Below, piece after piece: positions 7,625 through 12,933 of a stretch of DNA of 13,219 nucleotides (position 1 is the stretch's first letter; each line of letters starts with the position of its first letter). Source of the stretch: W11650 sp041844915. Its GTDB lineage: Bacteria > Bacillota > Clostridia > Lachnospirales > Vallitaleaceae. A model generated the notes under the pieces. That model was not told the DNA's origin. It searched no databases and worked only from the letters and a program-made list of their open reading frames with translations. The DNA lies in the NCBI GenBank assembly GCA_041844915.1, contig JBGZBY010000010.1, forward strand, positions 1-13,219. Reading direction: 5' to 3'. Both the position numbers and the translations under genes were made by a program.

Positions 7625-7894
7625 GCCTTCGCAGAGCCTTCACAGAAAAAACGGCGAAAGAGAGAAAAAATATTGCTCAAAAGAGCAAAAAGCAGTAGAA
7701 ACATTTTTTAGTTCAAGGAAAAGCGATAAAGGCGATCTTGCTGATGGCAAGCAAGCCAAGAAAAATGGCAAAACCATTCGAAGCAGTTAGCCTATTAAAA
7801 ATGGAAAATGCTAGTTTGCAAATAAAAGAATTGGCATGTATTTTGCATATGAAAAGAAAAAATAAGAAAATGAGATAAAAAAGGAGGATTAAAA
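7595..7894 (+). other. 300-bp A-rich spacer derived partly from repeat sequence
   Basis: I see no convincing gene between the radical SAM stop and the ACP. The first part can be read past the stop as IKELVCALRIA, the last part as a 37-codon open frame (7765-7878) containing MAKPFEAVSLLKMENASLQIKELACILHMK; the shared IKELxCxL shows the common origin. The middle (7640-7750) is purine-rich and has no family features. The spacer ends with AAGGAGG at 7881-7887, a near-perfect ribosome binding site seven bases before the ACP start, implying high ACP expression. Confidence 0.6.
7765..7851 (+). repeat. Diverged direct repeat, copy B, with a short open frame
   Basis: Copy B begins ATGGCAAAACC and ends ATTTTGCATATG. 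It lies inside an open frame of 37 codons (7765-7878) that resembles the repeated tail of the upstream radical SAM protein (KPFEAVS versus KSFEVAS and NSLEVVS). There is no clear ribosome binding site, so I take it as a decayed or expanded repeat rather than a gene. Confidence 0.55.
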
Positions 7895-8134
7895 ATGAAT
7901 GGTTATGAAACTTATGTAAATGCTTTTGTGGAAACCTTTGAAGTAGATAAAGAGCAAGCGGTGGAGTTGAAATATCAGTCTGTTTGGCAATGGGATTCTA
8001 TCGGGCATATGAATTTAATTGCGATGATAGAAGAAAGTTTTGATATTGCTATGGATATGGACGATATCATTGATTTCAATTCTTTTGCCAAAGGGATTGA
8101 GATTTTAAAAAAATACGGCGTTGAAGTAAAATAG
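7895..8134 (+). CDS. Acyl carrier protein (polysaccharide/secondary-metabolism type)
   Basis: This 79-residue acidic protein is a stand-alone acyl carrier protein. The phosphopantetheine attachment site is Ser35 in WQWDSIGHMNL (31-41). The pattern DSIGHMNLIAMIEESFDI...DDIIDFNSFAKGIEILKKYGV is characteristic of ACPs found in O-antigen, capsule and flagellar-glycan loci, rather than of the fatty-acid AcpP, whose motif is DSLD. It would need activation by a phosphopantetheinyl transferase encoded elsewhere, and carries an acyl intermediate as a thioester. It starts seven bases after a strong AAGGAGG and its stop lies six bases before the MBL-fold hydrolase, so the two form a pair. No ligase, ketosynthase or acyltransferase that would load it is seen in the window. 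Confidence 0.9.
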   Translation: MNGYETYVNAFVETFEVDKEQAVELKYQSVWQWDSIGHMNLIAMIEESFDIAMDMDDIIDFNSFAKGIEILKKYGVEVK

Positions 8135-8140
8135 ACAGTA

Positions 8141-8782
8141 ATGAAGATTTTTACTTTAACAGAAAAGAATTTTACTAGTAATTGTTATATCATAGCAACA
8201 AATCAGGGAAATGCGATTATTGTTGATCCAAATGATTTTGTGGCGGCGGAAAGATTGCTTTTAGAGAAAAGTTTGACACTGCGATATGTTCTTTTAACGC
8301 ATGAGCATTACGATCATATCTGCGGTTTAGGGGAGCTAAAAGAACGCTGTGCTAAGGCGGTGGTGATAGCTTCGCAAAAATGCAGCGAAGCACTGCCTTT
8401 TGTAAACGAGAAAAAAGAGAGGTTTCGTTTGTATTTGCATTATATGGGCAGAAATAGAAATATGCCGTTGAAAGACTGCCATATTCACCGCGCGGAGATT
8501 GAATTTACAGAGGATTATGAGCTGGAAATAGATGATTGCTTTTTTTATTTAAAGAGTGTTGCGGGACATAGTGAAGGTAGTATAATAATCTTTTTAAATC
8601 ATCAGTATTTGTTTTCAGGAGATTCGCTGCTGTTGGAAAAAGATATTGTAGTGAAATTTTCAGGCGGTAATCCGCAATTATATGAAACAAAGACAAAACC
8701 ATATTTGATGAGCTTAGATAAAGATTTGACGGTACTGCCGGGACATGGGCGAATATTTCCTCTGTGGGAGAAACGGTTTTGA
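8141..8782 (+). CDS. Metallo-beta-lactamase-fold hydrolase (glyoxalase II-like), possible ACP thioesterase
   Basis: The 213-residue protein has the full two-metal set: THEHYDHICG with His54, His56, Asp58, His59; AGHSEGS with His143; FSGDSL with Asp161; PGHG with His202. The length and spacing match the YcbL/GloB-like hydrolases, which cleave thioesters such as lactoylglutathione. Between residues 80 and 120 there is an extra Arg/Lys-rich stretch (KKERFRLYLHYMGRNRN). The start has no strong ribosome binding site and follows the ACP stop by six bases, implying translational coupling. Placement right after an ACP suggests hydrolysis of an acyl-ACP thioester, for product release or for editing; this is inference. 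It could instead clear a toxic 2-oxo or 2-hydroxyacyl by-product. It closes the cluster; a hairpin and a new promoter follow. Confidence 0.85.
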   Translation: MKIFTLTEKNFTSNCYIIATNQGNAIIVDPNDFVAAERLLLEKSLTLRYVLLTHEHYDHICGLGELKERCAKAVVIASQKCSEALPFVNEKKERFRLYLHYMGRNRNMPLKDCHIHRAEIEFTEDYELEIDDCFFYLKSVAGHSEGSIIIFLNHQYLFSGDSLLLEKDIVVKFSGGNPQLYETKTKPYLMSLDKDLTVLPGHGRIFPLWEKRF

Positions 8783-8790
8783 TTTTTTAC

Positions 8791-8822
8791 ATTAAGAAAT
8801 TGTTTTCCTGTTTTTTCTTAAT
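8791..8822 (+). terminator. Weak AT-rich hairpin after the biosynthetic cluster
   Basis: ATTAAGAAA (8791-8799) and TTTCTTAAT (8814-8822) form a perfect nine-base stem with a 14-base T-rich loop, eight bases after the hydrolase stop. It has few G-C pairs and no clean T-run after it, so it is at best a weak terminator or mRNA 3'-end stabiliser. Confidence 0.35.
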
Positions 8823-8838
8823 TTATAAAAGAAAAAAC

Positions 8839-8867
8839 TTGCGAATTCCGTTATAGTATTTTATAAT
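8839..8867 (+). promoter_or_regulatory. Sigma-A promoter for the HAD phosphatase gene
   Basis: TTGCGA (8839-8844) and a perfect TATAAT (8862-8867) are 17 bases apart. The predicted start near 8874 gives a leader of about 190 bases before the ATG at 9067. The leader is A-rich, with one small hairpin (TAGCA...TGCTA around 8883-8897). This separates the phosphatase gene from the biosynthetic cluster. Confidence 0.65.
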
Positions 8868-9066
8868 TTTGCTGAGAAGTTCTAGCAATTGCTGCTATGG
8901 AAAAGAAGCCCGTAACACGCTAAACGCACTAAGATAGAAAATCTGTAAAAAATAGAAAAAAGTTAAAGCACAAAAGAAGATAGGCAAAAAGGAAAACCAA
9001 AGCGCAGCAATGCTAGATTTGGAAATGGAAGTAAATGGAAATGAAAAAGAAAATATGAGGAAAAAG

Positions 9067-9723
9067 ATGAAATATCAGCATATTTTATTTGACTTAGACG
9101 GAACCTTGACCGATTCGGCAGAGGGCATTACAAAATCCACGGCGCATGCCTTAAAGCACTTTAATATTGAAGTAGAGGATTTAAGCAGCTTAAATAAGTT
9201 TATTGGCCCGAAGCTACAGGACTCTTTTATGGAGTATTATGATTTTACCGAGGAGCAGGCAGATCTTGCCGCCGAAATCTTTCGCCAGCGCTTTGCCAAA
9301 ATCGGAAAATTTGAGAATAAGCTTTATGCGGGGATTAAGGAGCTGCTGGAAAAATTAAAGACAAGCGGCAGAAAGCTTTATGTGGCGACTTCCAAGCCGA
9401 TGGTCTATTCCAAGGAAATACTAGATTATTTTTCCATTAGTCAATATTTTGAGGATATTGTTGGTTGTGAACTGGACGGAACTCGAACTGATAAATCAGA
9501 AGTGATTGCTTATACCATAGAAAAAAATGGCATTTCCAAAGCCGAAAGGCTAGTTATGGTCGGCGACCGCAAATTTGATGTGCTGGGCGCGAAAGAGAAC
9601 GGACTTCCCGTCATCGGTGTACTTTATGGGTTCGGCAGCAGACAGGAATTGACAGAAAGCGGCGCTGACAGACTTGCCGAGGACTTAGCAGAATTGGAAA
9701 AAATGCTGCTGGAGGAAAAATAA
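9067..9723 (+). CDS. HAD-superfamily phosphatase, phosphoglycolate-phosphatase-like
   Basis: The 218-residue protein has all HAD motifs: FDLDGTLTDS (nucleophile Asp9, Asp11), ATSKP (Thr108/Ser109, Lys110), TDKSE with Lys143, and MVGDRKFD with Asp167 and Asp171. A helical cap at about 17-85 makes it subclass IA, the Gph/PgmB/5'-nucleotidase-like group; Bacillota have many such enzymes that hydrolyse small phosphate esters. The start ATG follows TGAGG (9056-9060); an in-frame ATG at 9010 would add 19 Glu/Asn/Lys-rich residues that do not belong to the family. It has its own promoter and a more G+C-rich composition than the genes on its left, so it is likely a chromosomal housekeeping gene and not part of the ACP/transketolase pathway, although a phosphatase role for a sugar intermediate cannot be excluded. 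The substrate is unknown. Confidence 0.85.
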   Translation: MKYQHILFDLDGTLTDSAEGITKSTAHALKHFNIEVEDLSSLNKFIGPKLQDSFMEYYDFTEEQADLAAEIFRQRFAKIGKFENKLYAGIKELLEKLKTSGRKLYVATSKPMVYSKEILDYFSISQYFEDIVGCELDGTRTDKSEVIAYTIEKNGISKAERLVMVGDRKFDVLGAKENGLPVIGVLYGFGSRQELTESGADRLAEDLAELEKMLLEEK

Positions 9724-9851
9724 AAAATGGTTGGATTGGTAGATATTTTGCCGAAAAGGGATATCAAAAATCCTTAACTGATAAATCAAATGTTTGCTTA
9801 GCGGCGAAAATTGTGATCATCGGTGTGGATAAGAAGATAAAATCCGTTTTC
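9724..9851 (+). pseudogene. Possible remnant of a HAD-type gene end
   Basis: Between the two converging genes, the frame of the HAD gene stays open after its TAA and reads TDKSNVCLAAKIVIIGVDKK (from 9777). This resembles the TDKSEV...ERLVMVGDRKF part of the HAD protein; ACTGATAAATCA occurs in both, at 9488 and 9777. It may be an eroded duplicate of a HAD C-terminal part, or chance. No terminator hairpin is evident here. Confidence 0.3.
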
Positions 9852-10463
9852 CTACCAAATGGTAAGCTCGTCATATTGGGGCTCAAAGACCGCTTTCCAG
9901 CGGGAATCAAATTCTAAAATATAGCAGTGAGAAACCGCTGGCTGATCGTCTAAAAACGGCATGGTGTGAGAATAAGAGCCGATATGGCGGAAGCCGCATT
10001 TTTCAATGACGCGGCGGGAGGCATGATTTTCCTCATTGTGCTTTATGATTAGCAGATCCAGCTTTAGGTGGTGAAAGGCATGATAAATTGCCGCCGATAC
10101 CGCCTGCGGCATATAGCCCTTGCCCCAGTGGTCGGAATTTAGGACATAGCCGATTTCTCGGTATTTTTTGCCATTGGTAAAATCATTAAAAATATCAGGA
10201 GCCGGACGCAGATGAAGGCCAAGGCTGCCGATTACCGTATTTTCTTTTTTTAAAACAATGGCATAGACATCCTTGCTTTTTAGAAAGCTCTGTAAAATTT
10301 TGGCGGAAAACGCTTTGCTTGGATGTGCTTTCCAGCCCGCCTTCGGACCAACCTCCGGCCGTTTGGCATATTCATAAAAATCATTCAGATCGCTCATGCG
10401 AAAAGGCCGCAGCAGGAGATCCTGCGTTTCCAGCGGCGTCAAAATATTTTGCAGTTCACTCAT
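9852..10463 (-). CDS. GNAT N-acetyltransferase, RimJ/RimL type
   Basis: This 203-residue protein starts with the family pattern LETQDLLLRPFRMSDLNDFYEYA. It has the acetyl-CoA-binding beta-4/alpha-3 region YREIGYVLNSDHWGKGYMPQAVSAAI (motif Q/RxxGxG/A: here HWGKGY) and the NEENHASRRVIEKCGFRHIG stretch found in RimJ/RimL and ribosomal-protein or small-molecule acetyltransferases. It would acetylate an amine, on a protein N-terminus or a small molecule, in the cytoplasm. The start is preceded on the minus strand by GGGGGAT about eight bases upstream. It converges on the HAD gene and no neighbour shares its strand closely, so it appears to be a single-gene unit. The actual substrate is not predictable. 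Confidence 0.85.
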   Translation of the reverse strand: MSELQNILTPLETQDLLLRPFRMSDLNDFYEYAKRPEVGPKAGWKAHPSKAFSAKILQSFLKSKDVYAIVLKKENTVIGSLGLHLRPAPDIFNDFTNGKKYREIGYVLNSDHWGKGYMPQAVSAAIYHAFHHLKLDLLIIKHNEENHASRRVIEKCGFRHIGSYSHTMPFLDDQPAVSHCYILEFDSRWKAVFEPQYDELTIW

Positions 10464-10747
10464 AATTTATCCCCCAATAAAGCATAATGTCAGGAAAACA
10501 TACATAAGAAAGTATATAGCGCTCGTAAGCATATAGTGCGGATAATACCAATAACCATGCAATAACTGATAAAGTAGTAGTCTATAACACGAATAAAATA
10601 TAGTGTAGCTAGCCACATAGCATATAAAACATATAAAGCATAGCACTAGGAAAGCATGTAATTATAGATAAAAATATCTAGCACAGAGAAAATACATACC
10701 AATAAAGCATATGGTGCCAACAAGCATTAAAATTATATTAATAGAAG
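10464..10747. repeat. Gene-free AT-rich stretch with degenerate AAAGCATA-type repeats
   Basis: No gene or clear promoter is seen between the acetyltransferase start and the tRNA terminator hairpin. The stretch is filled with variants of a short word: CCAATAAAGCATA occurs exactly at 10474-10486 and 10699-10711, with GTAAGCATATAGTGC, ACATAGCATATAAAACATA, AAAGCATAGCACTA and AAAGCATGTAAT between. There is no regular spacing, so it is not a CRISPR array. It looks like an eroded or slippage-expanded repeat. Confidence 0.45.
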
Positions 10748-10788
10748 GGATAGGATTTGTACAAGTGCTCTTATACAAAAGCCTATCC
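10748..10788 (-). terminator. Hairpin downstream of tRNA-Gly, probable terminator
   Basis: GGATAGG (10748-10754) plus TTTGTA (10756-10761) pair with TACAAA (10774-10779) plus CCTATCC (10782-10788): 13 pairs with one small asymmetric mismatch and a 12-base loop. On the minus strand it lies about 70 bases after the tRNA and is followed by the T-rich but interrupted TTCTATTAATATAATTTT. Confidence 0.5.
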
Positions 10789-10856
10789 ATTTTATAAATC
10801 ATCATAAAAGAAAAGGCGACTGCTCACATGTTTTGCAATCACCAAGAAACTCAGAA

Positions 10857-10928
10857 AGCGTAAGACGGGACTCGAACCCGCAGCCCTCGCCTTGGGAAGG
10901 CGATGCTCTACCTTTGAGCCACTTACGC
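10857..10928 (-). tRNA. tRNA-Gly (anticodon CCC)
   Basis: On the minus strand a complete cloverleaf reads: acceptor GCGTAAG pairing with CTTACGC, D arm GCTC-AAAGGTA-GAGC, anticodon arm TCGCC-TTCCCAA-GGCGA with CCC at the centre, five-base variable loop, T arm GCGGG-TTCGAGT-CCCGT, and discriminator T, as usual for bacterial tRNA-Gly. The CCA end is not encoded, so it must be added by CCA transferase. CCC reads GGG codons. The gene is alone, not in a cluster, and lies about 180 bases after a strong promoter. Confidence 0.93.
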
Positions 10929-11111
10929 ATAGACAAATGCAATCCCGTCCGGAAAAGCGCTCCTTAAAAGCTCATATTGAAATCGCCCGCAGCCCGATTT
11001 GCCGGATAAAGCTAAAGCGAATCCAAAGCCTTACAGGACATGGATGGAAAAACCTGTCCTCTTGATTAAGGAAGTATTATTTGAACCTGACTTTCCCATG
11101 GAATAAACACT
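10929..11111 (-). ncRNA. Structured leader of the tRNA-Gly transcript, or unrecognised small RNA
   Basis: The predicted start near 11111 leaves about 183 bases before the tRNA, long for a tRNA leader. Visible hairpins are AAATCG/CGATTT (10980-10985 with 10995-11000, nine-base C/G-rich loop), closed by TCCGG/CCGGA (10948-10952 with 11002-11006), AGGACA/TGTCCT with GG/CC inside (11035-11060), and a GGAAAGT/ACTTCC pairing near the 5' end. There is no ORF and no match that I recognise to 6S, SRP, RNase P, tmRNA or T-box RNA. It may simply be trimmed off. Confidence 0.4.
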
Positions 11112-11117
11112 AGAAAT

Positions 11118-11146
11118 AGTATACAACGAAAAAAGAAGAATTGCAA
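11118..11146 (-). promoter_or_regulatory. Sigma-A promoter of the tRNA-Gly unit
   Basis: On the minus strand TTGCAA (11146-11141) and TATACT (11123-11118) are separated by exactly 17 bases with a T-rich spacer. Each box has one or two departures from consensus. Transcription would start near 11111. Confidence 0.75.
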
Positions 11147-11258
11147 GAAAATTTTTTTGTACCAAAGAATTGGTTTTGATTTTTTATGCTGCTGTTTGTA
11201 GCCGCTTTTTTATAAAATTTTCAGTGTTAGCTTAGTAGGAGAGATATAACAGAAAGGA

Positions 11259-11310
11259 TATGCTAAAAAATATTTTCTTTCAAGTGATAGAGGATAGATT
11301 TTTTAGCATA
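11259..11310 (-). terminator. Hairpin at the 3' end of nox
   Basis: TATGCTAAAAAAT (11259-11271) and ATTTTTTAGCATA (11298-11310) form a perfect 13-base stem around a 26-base loop, 25 bases after the nox stop. On the minus strand a partly T-rich TCCTTTCTGTT follows; on the + strand CCCTTTTT follows, so it could stop transcription from either side. The bases between it and the tRNA promoter (11147-11258) hold nothing else I can identify. Confidence 0.55.
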
Positions 11311-11334
11311 CCCTTTTTACTTTAAGGTAAGTTG

Positions 11335-12678
11335 TTATTTTGCGCCAAGTGCAGCCATCGTAATATAATTATATGGCTTATTAAAATGAGGCAGGAAGAA
11401 AATATCCAGCAGCTTTAGGCGGTCAATCGTAACCTGCTCTTGAATGGCTAGGGAGAACATATGAATTCCCATGGATACATCATAATGAGAAGCCATCTGC
11501 GCGCCTAAAACAACGCGAGTTTTCTTGTCATAGACGATACGAATCTGTACCTCTGGGTTTTCATGCTTCGCCGGATCCATAAATTCAGGCTTTTGCAGAT
11601 CCTTATAGTCGGTATGCTCTACTTCCAATCCAAGCATTTGGGCTTTTCTAAAGGACAAACCGGTTGACACCATGTTAAAGCCATAGATAGAAATGCCATT
11701 GGAGCCTTGGACACCGATACTTTCTACGGGAGCGCCAGAAATATTATAAGCGGCTACCAAACCGGAACGAACAGAATTGGTTGCTAAGGCAATATAGTTC
11801 AAGTCTTGAACGGAATTGTCATATACGGTAGCGCAGTCGCCAATCGCATACACATCGGGAATCGAAGTCTCCTGCTTTTTATTGACTAAGTAAGCACCGT
11901 TGCGGAAAGTCTTGAGCTTGTCTTTGGCGAGGTTGGTATTGGGACAAAAACCGATACAGAGTATGACCATATCGGTTGGGATTTCTCGCTTACTGGTAAC
12001 AATGCTTTCTACTTTGCCGTTTCCTTTGATTTCAACGACCTTTTCCCCAAGCGCCAGCTCAATGCCGTGCTTTTTCAAATTTTCGTCCATTAAAGTGGTA
12101 AATTCTGGATCATAATAGGTGCCCAAGGTGCTGTCCAAAACGTCGATCAGAGTTACTTTTTTCTGATGACGCTCAAAGGCTTCGGCCAGTTCAACGCCGA
12201 TATAGCCGGCGCCTACCACCGTAACATGTTTGATTTCTGGGTTTTTAAGCTTTTCGATGACAGCCTGCGCATTTTGATAAAGCTTTACCTGCTGGACATT
12301 TTCCAGATCTTTTCCCGGAATGTCCGGAATAATCGGGAGAGAGCCGGTGGCAAGAATCAGCTTATCGTAGCCTTCTTCGTATTTTTCTCCATTTTTTCCG
12401 GTAGCATAGACGATTTTCTTATCAAAGTCGATACGATCCACTGGCGTTTCCATATAAACGGTAGCGCCCATTTTTTCCAATTCGGCCTTATTGGAATAAA
12501 AAAGACCATCGCCGCTGTCAATCTGACCGCCGATCCAAAGCGCCATACCGCAGCCTAAAAAGCTGATGTTGGAGTTTTGGTCAAAAACAATGATTTTATT
12601 GTCCTTGTTTAAGGTAAGCATTGTCCGAATTGCGGCAGTACCAGCGTGATTTGCGCCAACAACGATAACTTTACTCAT
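11335..12678 (-). CDS. nox: NADH oxidase, water-forming
   Basis: The 447-residue flavoprotein reduces O2 to water with NADH, protecting anaerobes from oxygen and regenerating NAD+. VVGANHAG (6-13) begins the FAD-binding fold; ISFLGCGMALWIGGQ (38-52) contains Cys43, the redox-active sulfenic-acid cysteine of Nox and NADH peroxidase enzymes, in the exact form seen in streptococcal and clostridial Nox. VVGAGYIGVELAEA (154-167) is the NADH-binding site, and AIGDCA (278-283) the second FAD contact. The C-terminal dimer domain ends HFNKPYNYITMAALGAK, complete. The length is that of the family. AAAGGAGG (12690-12683) precedes the ATG by four to five bases. It is monocistronic, with its own promoter, a long structured leader and a 3' hairpin. 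CoA-disulfide reductase is a close relative but has a different cysteine context. Confidence 0.93.
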   Translation of the reverse strand: MSKVIVVGANHAGTAAIRTMLTLNKDNKIIVFDQNSNISFLGCGMALWIGGQIDSGDGLFYSNKAELEKMGATVYMETPVDRIDFDKKIVYATGKNGEKYEEGYDKLILATGSLPIIPDIPGKDLENVQQVKLYQNAQAVIEKLKNPEIKHVTVVGAGYIGVELAEAFERHQKKVTLIDVLDSTLGTYYDPEFTTLMDENLKKHGIELALGEKVVEIKGNGKVESIVTSKREIPTDMVILCIGFCPNTNLAKDKLKTFRNGAYLVNKKQETSIPDVYAIGDCATVYDNSVQDLNYIALATNSVRSGLVAAYNISGAPVESIGVQGSNGISIYGFNMVSTGLSFRKAQMLGLEVEHTDYKDLQKPEFMDPAKHENPEVQIRIVYDKKTRVVLGAQMASHYDVSMGIHMFSLAIQEQVTIDRLKLLDIFFLPHFNKPYNYITMAALGAK

Positions 12679-12836
12679 AATTTCCTCCTTTGAGTAAAAC
12701 CAGATTCCCCGACGTCGTCTCGTTTCGGTTGGGCAAGAGGCAGAGTACGAACGGCGGGAGCCTGTAAGTGTATTTTGACGTGACGCGGATACCGGTTCAC
12801 GTCAAAGGGTTTAAAGGCAAAAAAAGCCCATGTTCA
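12679..12836 (-). promoter_or_regulatory. Structured 5' leader of nox (candidate RNA regulator)
   Basis: The 158-base leader is much more G+C-rich than its surroundings. The first hairpin has a perfect ten-base stem, TTTGACGTGA with TCACGTCAAA (12774-12783 and 12797-12806), capped by CGG-ATA-CCG. The second pairs CCCGCCGTTCGTACTC with GAGACGACGTCGGG (12743-12758 and 12708-12721), 13 pairs with small bulges around a loop of about 21 bases. A small GGC/GCC hairpin lies at 12816-12828. No T-run or antiterminator is obvious and the ribosome binding site lies outside both stems. The leader matches no riboswitch class that I recognise. The ten-base inverted repeat could alternatively be a protein operator. 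Confidence 0.55.
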
Positions 12837-12842
12837 CATTTC

Positions 12843-12871
12843 ATTATAGCATTTACGCCAAAGTGTGTAAA
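12843..12871 (-). promoter_or_regulatory. Sigma-A promoter of nox with overlapping inverted repeat
   Basis: On the minus strand TTTACA (12871-12866) and a perfect TATAAT (12848-12843) are 17 bases apart. ATTTAC-N10-GTAAAT (12851-12856 and 12867-12872) overlaps the -35 box and the spacer and may be a repressor site. It does not look like the Rex consensus TTGTGAnnnnnnTCACAA. Confidence 0.75.
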
Positions 12872-12933
12872 TAGGAATCATTGTTAAAAAAGTAAAAGTA
12901 TAGAGAAAGGAGAAAAAGCAGACCGCCGAAAGC

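Noticed and set aside
10464..10747. CRISPR array
   Set aside because: The repeats are short, degenerate and irregularly spaced, with no cas genes.
10929..11111. 6S RNA (ssrS), SRP RNA or T-box leader
   Set aside because: The 5' and 3' ends do not pair into the long 6S rod, the SRP GGAAGCAGCC-type loop is missing, and there is no T-box sequence.
12166..12558. 130-codon open frame on the + strand within nox
   Set aside because: It lies opposite the clearly real nox gene and has no start signal or family features; it is an antisense shadow.
12774..12806. Rex operator upstream of nox
   Set aside because: The inverted repeat is TTTGACGTGA-N13-TCACGTCAAA, with too long a spacer and the wrong half-site for Rex, and it lies downstream of the promoter.
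12872..12933. Rho-independent terminator after asnA
   Set aside because: There is a T-run on the minus strand near 12911-12915, but no convincing stem before it.
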